From: Agathobacter sp.
GTDB taxonomy: Bacteria > Bacillota_A > Clostridia > Lachnospirales > Lachnospiraceae
NCBI GenBank assembly: GCA_017936725.1
Contig: JAGBEZ010000028.1
Location: 1-10,827, forward strand
Direction of reading: 5' to 3'
DNA: 10,827 nt
Part shown: positions 6,807 to 10,827 of the stretch, piece by piece
Layout of the letters: each line of letters opens with the position of its first letter
Position numbering within the stretch: position 1 is the first letter of the stretch
Program-made: the position numbers and the translations under genes
The notes under the pieces: generated by a model
What the model was told of the DNA's origin: nothing
Seen by the model: only the letters and a program-made list of their open reading frames with translations
Database searches by the model: none

Positions 6807-7736
6807 CTATTTCTCTTCAACAGCAACTTCTGCGATGGATTTGGTAAGACCTGCGATTCCCTGAATTTCTGATGGAATAATGATCTTTGTAGCCTTTCCA
6901 TCTGCTGCTTTTGCAAATGCTTCTAAGCTCTTAAGCTGAAGAACTGCGGAATCTGGAGCAGATTCTTTTAACATCTTAAGACCATCTGCATTTGCCTGCT
7001 GGATACGAAGAATCGCTTCTGCCTGACCTTCTGCTTCCTTGATGGTAGCTTCGCGTTTTGCTTCTGCACGAAGAATGGCTGCTTCTTTTTCTGCCTGAGC
7101 ATCAAGGATCGCTGCTTCTTTGTTACCTTCTGCAACAAGGACTGTCGATTTCTTTTCACCTTCTGCACGAAGAATGGCTTCACGACGTTCACGTTCTGCT
7201 TTCATCTGTTTTTCCATTGCATCCTGAATAGCCTTTGGTGGCATGATGTTCTTTAATTCCACACGGTTGATTTTGATACCCCATGGGTCTGTTGCTACGT
7301 CAAGTGTTGCACGCATCTTTGTATTGATGGTTTCACGAGAGGTAAGTGTTTCGTCTAATTCCAAGTCACCGATTACGTTACGAAGTGTAGTAGCAGTTAA
7401 GTTTTCAATCGCCATAATTGGATTTTCTACACCGTAAGCATAAAGTTTAGGATCTGTAATCTGGAAATATACAACGGTATCAATCTGCATAGTTACGTTA
7501 TCTTTTGTAATAACTGGCTGTGGTGGGAAATCCACTACCTGTTCTTTTAAGATAACTCTTTTTGCAATACGATCAATAAATGGAACCTTGATGTGTAAAC
7601 CTACGTTCCAGGTGCTTAAATAAACACCAAGTCTTTCTACTACCATGGCATTTGCCTGTGGTACGATTTTTACGCAGTTAGCTGCGATGATTACTGCTAT
7701 AATAGCAATGATTAAAAAAACAATAATTGGGCCCAT
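6807..7736 (-). CDS. SPFH/stomatin-prohibitin-like membrane protein (slipin/QmcA type)
   Basis: A 309-residue membrane scaffold protein. Residues 3-20 form one hydrophobic N-terminal anchor. The SPFH/band 7 domain follows (about 24-180), with the typical stretches VVERLGVY, GLHIKVPFID, DNVTMQIDTVVYFQI, LRNVIGDLELDETLTSR and DPWGIKINRVELKNI. A long Ala/Glu/Arg-rich coiled coil (about 175-245) shows an 11-residue period: AIL or similar hydrophobic triplets recur near 187, 198, 209, 220 and 231. The C-terminal part (about 250-309) is the oligomerisation region of the family. Such proteins assemble rings or cages that define membrane microdomains and control proteases. The gene starts at ATG with AGGAGG 8 bp upstream, overlapping the end of nfeD, its usual partner. 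It is last in the operon. Confidence 0.94.
   Translation of the reverse strand: MGPIIVFLIIAIIAVIIAANCVKIVPQANAMVVERLGVYLSTWNVGLHIKVPFIDRIAKRVILKEQVVDFPPQPVITKDNVTMQIDTVVYFQITDPKLYAYGVENPIMAIENLTATTLRNVIGDLELDETLTSRETINTKMRATLDVATDPWGIKINRVELKNIMPPKAIQDAMEKQMKAERERREAILRAEGEKKSTVLVAEGNKEAAILDAQAEKEAAILRAEAKREATIKEAEGQAEAILRIQQANADGLKMLKESAPDSAVLQLKSLEAFAKAADGKATKIIIPSEIQGIAGLTKSIAEVAVEEK
7061..7179 (-). repeat. 20-bp direct repeat pair inside the SPFH coiled-coil region
   Basis: The same 20 bases (CTTCTGCACGAAGAATGGCT on the plus strand) occur at 7061-7080 and 7160-7179, exactly 99 bp apart. That is 33 codons, or three 11-residue coiled-coil repeats. The copies encode AILRAEA and AILRAEG, so this is a coding repeat, not a mobile or regulatory one. 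It suggests past duplication within the coiled coil or gene conversion between its repeats. Confidence 0.75.
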
Positions 7737-7739
7737 AAA

Positions 7740-8204
7740 CTATTCCTCCTCTACCCTTTCTACGATGAGTTTTACGCCTGCAATTTGCAGCACTCGAACA
7801 AGTTCTCCCTGTTCAATTGTTATTGTATCATCCTCGGTACGAGCTGTCCAATCTAATCCATTGTACATGACTCTACCAGTCTGATCAAGATTACTGATAC
7901 GCTCGATTACGCGAACGCATTCGCCGATGGCTCTATCGGCATTGGTACTTTCTTTCTTTGTGTCGATGAATTTTTTCGCCCATGGCTTCGTCGCATATAA
8001 AAGGCCGAAAGCTACGATTAAAAAAGCGATTACCTGAACAATGATATGTCCATTAAACATAGCTACAAGCATCGCTGCAAGTGCGCCTGCCGCAAACCAA
8101 ATCGAGGTCAGTGTTACGGTCGAAAGCTCTACGCCTAAAAAGAAAATAATTGCGATTAGCCAAACAATAACCGCCGGATTCATCTCCGCCAAAAATTCCA
8201 ACAT
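7740..8204 (-). CDS. NfeD-family membrane protein (short form)
   Basis: A 154-residue partner of SPFH proteins. Three transmembrane helices are visible (about 11-29, 31-50 and 53-71), followed by a basic linker and a cytoplasmic OB-fold beta domain (about 90-150), with the family motif GRVMYNGLDWTAR (110-122). The length fits the short NfeD class, which lacks the ClpP-like protease domain of long NfeD proteins. Short NfeD and flotillin/stomatin genes are typically adjacent (yuaF-floT in Bacillus). Start at ATG with AGGAGG 7 bp upstream; the preceding kinase gene stops 2 bp before. It probably supports assembly or membrane placement of the SPFH protein encoded next. Confidence 0.92.
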   Translation of the reverse strand: MLEFLAEMNPAVIVWLIAIIFFLGVELSTVTLTSIWFAAGALAAMLVAMFNGHIIVQVIAFLIVAFGLLYATKPWAKKFIDTKKESTNADRAIGECVRVIERISNLDQTGRVMYNGLDWTARTEDDTITIEQGELVRVLQIAGVKLIVERVEEE

Positions 8205-8206
8205 AT

Positions 8207-9214
8207 CTATTCCTCCTTCCCTCTATGATTCATATTTATTACAAAAGACTTTTCTTGTCTTTCGAAATCCTGATTAAGCGCTATGCTCCATCCATGCATC
8301 TCTACAATTTTCTTTGCTATGGATAGTCCTAGACCACTGCCGCCTTTGGACTCACGCGAAGCATCTGCCATAACAAATGGTTCAAAAATATGCTCGGCTA
8401 TGATTGGATCTATCATAGCACCATTGTCGGATACTATGATTTGCAATGGCATCTCTTGGTTTTCTTTCTGCCCATTCTTGGAATTTGGCTCTGCATGGCA
8501 TAGCTGTAAACCAATCGTTGTCCCTGGTTCGTTGTGTTTGAGTGCATTATTGATTAAATTCGTGATAACTCTGGAAACCTGCAGTCTGTCGACTGCGAGA
8601 AAGATTGGTTCTTCTGGAATTTCAATTTCAAATTCCATCCCTTTCTCTTCCATATCTGCATACAGAAAAGCGGCATTTTCTCTTAAGAGCTCTGCAACAT
8701 CCGTTTTCTCTAATCGCAAATGATAATTTTCACTTTCTAGCCTTACATAATCAAAGAGCAGCGTAATCAAATCACCCATTCGCTCCGATTTGTTCTCGAT
8801 TGCTTCTAGATATTCTTTTCTTTTTTCATCCGAATCTACAAGTCCGTCATTTAGTGCTTTTGCATATCCGCCAATCGTGGTGATTGGGGTTCGCAAATCG
8901 TGTGCAATATCGGAAAGCATCAGGTTTCTGGCCCTTTCGTACTTCTCACGAAGTTCCTCTTCCTGTCTTTCATTTTTCTCAACCTCTTCTGCGACAATTC
9001 TGGAAAACCAGACTGCCGTCAGCACAATCGGTATCGCAAACATCACTAATGTCAGTACGAAACTTGTTTTTGGAAATTCGCTCATTCCTAAATAATATGC
9101 GTAGCTCATTGCAAAAAACACTAGAAACTCGCACATCACTACAAAGATAAGCATAACCAAAAATCGGCTGATAATGAATATTTGAAAATTTTCTTGTTTT
9201 TTCTTTCTTCCCAT
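8207..9214 (-). CDS. Membrane sensor histidine kinase with a minimal extracytoplasmic loop
   Basis: A 335-residue two-component sensor. Two transmembrane helices (about 12-40 and 52-71) are joined by a loop of only about ten residues (near GMSEFPKTS), and no HAMP domain is evident, so the signal is probably sensed in or at the membrane. A coiled helix (74-100) leads to the HisKA domain with phosphoacceptor His105 (SDIAHDLRTPITTI) and the HATPase_c domain: N box ITNLINNALKHN (217-228), G1 DNG (263-265), F box FEPF (277-280) and G2 GGSGLGLSIAKKIVEMHG (291-308). All catalytic motifs look intact. The gene starts 11 bp after the response regulator stop and is followed by nfeD after 2 bp. The cognate regulator is therefore the protein encoded just before it. 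Confidence 0.95.
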   Translation of the reverse strand: MGRKKKQENFQIFIISRFLVMLIFVVMCEFLVFFAMSYAYYLGMSEFPKTSFVLTLVMFAIPIVLTAVWFSRIVAEEVEKNERQEEELREKYERARNLMLSDIAHDLRTPITTIGGYAKALNDGLVDSDEKRKEYLEAIENKSERMGDLITLLFDYVRLESENYHLRLEKTDVAELLRENAAFLYADMEEKGMEFEIEIPEEPIFLAVDRLQVSRVITNLINNALKHNEPGTTIGLQLCHAEPNSKNGQKENQEMPLQIIVSDNGAMIDPIIAEHIFEPFVMADASRESKGGSGLGLSIAKKIVEMHGWSIALNQDFERQEKSFVINMNHRGKEE

Positions 9215-9225
9215 CGACCTATCCT

Positions 9226-9906
9226 CTACTTTTCTAGTCGATAACCCAAGCCTCGAATCGTCTTTATGTATTTTGATGGGTCTTCATCCAGTTTGTCTCG
9301 CAGTTTGCTGATGCATACCATAATATTGTTATCGGAGACGATAAAACTCTCTCCCCATCCATATTCATAAATCTGTTGTTTCGTAAACACTTTACCCGGA
9401 TGCTTCATAAAAAGCTCCATAATTTTGTACTCTATGGTGGTAAGCTCTATCGCCTTACCCTCTTTTCGAAGTTCGCAGGCATCAATATCTAATTCTAGAT
9501 CTTTTACCTTAAGCGTTTCTGTCGCAGGACTCGTTCCGAGGGAATAAAATCGGCGAATATTCGAATTTACTCTCGCAACTGCTTCTAGCGGATTAAATGG
9601 TTTTGCCATGTAATCATCTGCACCTAAGTTTAAACCTAGAATTTTCTCAGAATCCGCATCTTTTGCAGATAAAATCATCACTGGAACATTGCTTTCTTTT
9701 CGGATTTCCTGCAACACACGATATCCATCTAGCTTTGGCATCATAATATCCAAAATACATAAATCGACTTTTTCACTTCGGAAAACCTGCAGCGCCTGCT
9801 GCCCGTCCTCTGCCTCTAGAACCATATATCCGGAATTTTCCAGATACAGGCGAAGAAGTTCGCGTATTTCTTTTTCATCATCTGCAACTAGGATTTTGTA
9901 GTTCAT
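9226..9906 (-). CDS. OmpR/PhoB-family response regulator
   Basis: A 226-residue transcription regulator, standard length. The receiver domain (1-118) has the acidic pocket Asp9-Asp10, phosphoacceptor Asp53 (CILDIMMPKLDGY), Ser80 at the switch position and Lys102 (YMAKPFNPLE). The linker leads to a winged-helix DNA-binding domain (about 128-226), with LTTIEYKIMELFMKHPGKVF, the recognition-helix region SDNNIMVCISKLRDKL and the final hairpin IKTIRGLGYRLEK. The start ATG follows AGGTGA, a fair ribosome binding site with short spacing. It sits 12 bp after DUF975 and 11 bp before the kinase gene. It may control its own operon, but the operon promoter lies beyond the right edge, so no binding site can be inspected. 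Confidence 0.96.
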   Translation of the reverse strand: MNYKILVADDEKEIRELLRLYLENSGYMVLEAEDGQQALQVFRSEKVDLCILDIMMPKLDGYRVLQEIRKESNVPVMILSAKDADSEKILGLNLGADDYMAKPFNPLEAVARVNSNIRRFYSLGTSPATETLKVKDLELDIDACELRKEGKAIELTTIEYKIMELFMKHPGKVFTKQQIYEYGWGESFIVSDNNIMVCISKLRDKLDEDPSKYIKTIRGLGYRLEK

Positions 9907-9918
9907 TGTCTCACCTAT

Positions 9919-10827
9919 TTATTCCAATGTGTTTTGAGCTGATTCTTCTGGCAATTCATCCACATCTGTATTTTCATATTCCGCCTGTTCTGGCTGCGAA
10001 ACAACCGCCTCCTCAAACTCATCGGATTCTGGCTGCACATATTCAGGCGCCTGCTGCTGAGTGTAATAATTGTACTGCATATATGGATTCTCTGCATTTG
10101 GCTGTGCTGCCGCTGCACGTGCTGGATATCCGTTGATTGCGCTCAGTTCTTCGTATAATGCAGCATATGTAAGATTCTTGTATGGCTCCACATAGAAGAT
10201 ACCTACGATACCCAACGTCATGCCTGAAAGTAAGTTCCATCCGATAAAGGATAGACCTAATACAAATGCATTCCATTTGTTTCCAGACATCATCTGCTTA
10301 CTGAGGCGGAAGGCCTCTTCTTTTGTAAGGTTTGGATTTTCTGCTAACAGGTATGGCATCATGAGGTATTCATATGATTTTATAATTCCTGGTATCACAA
10401 AGAGCAGACTCCAAAGTAATATCTTTAAATCTCTGATAAAGAGAATCTTCGCAACGTTCTTATAATTATTATCAAAAGCAAATGCCACTTCTTTTATTTC
10501 TGCTTTTTCGTTTAATGTCTTAAAGAAGAAACGATTGGTACCTACCTCAAGCGGATTAAAAATAAACGCGTTATATGCCAATGCAATCGCTGCGCCAATG
10601 ATTAATGCAATAATCAGAATGATAAAAAGAACGATTGCCATCCCTGCCAGAAGGCCCATGTCAAAGTCGTCAAATCCTTCAAAAAGATCAAAATCATCAA
10701 CTACATCATCTGACACTCCATTGTCAAAGGCTTCTCCAAATTCGTTCTTTGCCTTTTCATCTAGCTTTCCATCTTTATATCCATTTAGATAATCGTTTGT
10801 ATCATCGGACTGCGAATTCCCGAAGTA
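9919..10827 (-). CDS. DUF975-family multi-pass membrane protein, 5' end outside the window
   Basis: The reading frame is open to the right edge, so 302 residues are visible and the N-terminus is missing; the GTG at 10716 is just an internal valine codon. The DUF975 core is recognisable: NPLEVGTNRFF, then LLWSLLFVIPGIIKSYEY, then LLAENPNLTKEEAFRLSKQM, GNKWNAFVLGLSFIGWNLLS and the YAALYEEL end. Membrane segments lie roughly at residues 58-86, 126-150 and 182-210. Before the first visible one is a highly acidic stretch (about residues 20-55, VSDDVVDDFDLFEGFDDFD), probably a loop between an earlier helix and this one. A tail of about 75 residues after the core is rich in Gln, Pro and Glu and likely disordered. 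The function of the family is unknown. It is upstream of, and probably cotranscribed with, the two-component system. Confidence 0.9.
   Translation of the reverse strand, partial: YFGNSQSDDTNDYLNGYKDGKLDEKAKNEFGEAFDNGVSDDVVDDFDLFEGFDDFDMGLLAGMAIVLFIILIIALIIGAAIALAYNAFIFNPLEVGTNRFFFKTLNEKAEIKEVAFAFDNNYKNVAKILFIRDLKILLWSLLFVIPGIIKSYEYLMMPYLLAENPNLTKEEAFRLSKQMMSGNKWNAFVLGLSFIGWNLLSGMTLGIVGIFYVEPYKNLTYAALYEELSAINGYPARAAAAQPNAENPYMQYNYYTQQQAPEYVQPESDEFEEAVVSQPEQAEYENTDVDELPEESAQNTLE

Noticed and set aside
8283..8723. 146-codon plus-strand open frame inside the kinase gene
   Set aside because: Shadow of the histidine kinase, whose catalytic motifs are all in the minus frame; no promoter or ribosome binding site was seen for it.

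Overview
The window reads as ordinary chromosome of an AT-rich, low-GC Gram-positive anaerobe in class Clostridia. Lachnospiraceae is my best guess. The reasons are strong AGGAGG ribosome binding sites, sigma-A-type promoters, a clostridial 2[4Fe-4S] ferredoxin, the Firmicutes gene order gdpP-rplI-dnaB, a sua5/low-molecular-weight-phosphatase pair and a DUF975 protein. I see no mobile elements, CRISPR arrays, tRNAs or rRNAs. All protein genes except the ferredoxin lie on the minus strand.

Layout from the left: (1) sua5 (tRNA t6A precursor synthesis), followed by a low-molecular-weight protein phosphatase homologue that lacks the catalytic cysteine, ending in a terminator at 25-64. (2) A back-to-back promoter region at 1589-1801. 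It serves sua5 leftward and a short ferredoxin gene (1802-1969) rightward. A perfect 16-bp palindrome sits in the ferredoxin leader. (3) A bidirectional terminator shared by the ferredoxin and a leftward MerR-type regulator, which starts at a GTG and has its own promoter. (4) A leftward gdpP-rplI-dnaB operon: c-di-AMP phosphodiesterase, ribosomal protein bL9 and replicative helicase, with tight spacing and an extended -10 promoter before gdpP. (5) A leftward operon of DUF975 membrane protein (cut by the right window edge), OmpR-type response regulator, sensor kinase with almost no extracytoplasmic domain, NfeD and an SPFH/stomatin-like protein, closed by a terminator at 6750-6785. No gap between these five genes exceeds 12 bp.

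Regions 1-4 are housekeeping. Region 5 is the most interesting functional unit. It looks like a cell-envelope module in which a membrane-embedded two-component sensor is made together with NfeD and SPFH proteins that organise membrane microdomains, plus an uncharacterised DUF975 membrane protein. Other points worth a look are the phosphatase with Ala in place of its nucleophile, the palindrome in the ferredoxin leader, and several genes whose real starts (GTG, TTG or an internal ATG) are shown by the ribosome binding site rather than by ORF length. No stretch without a gene exceeds 300 bases; the longest is 1589-1801, which holds two promoters and the palindrome.
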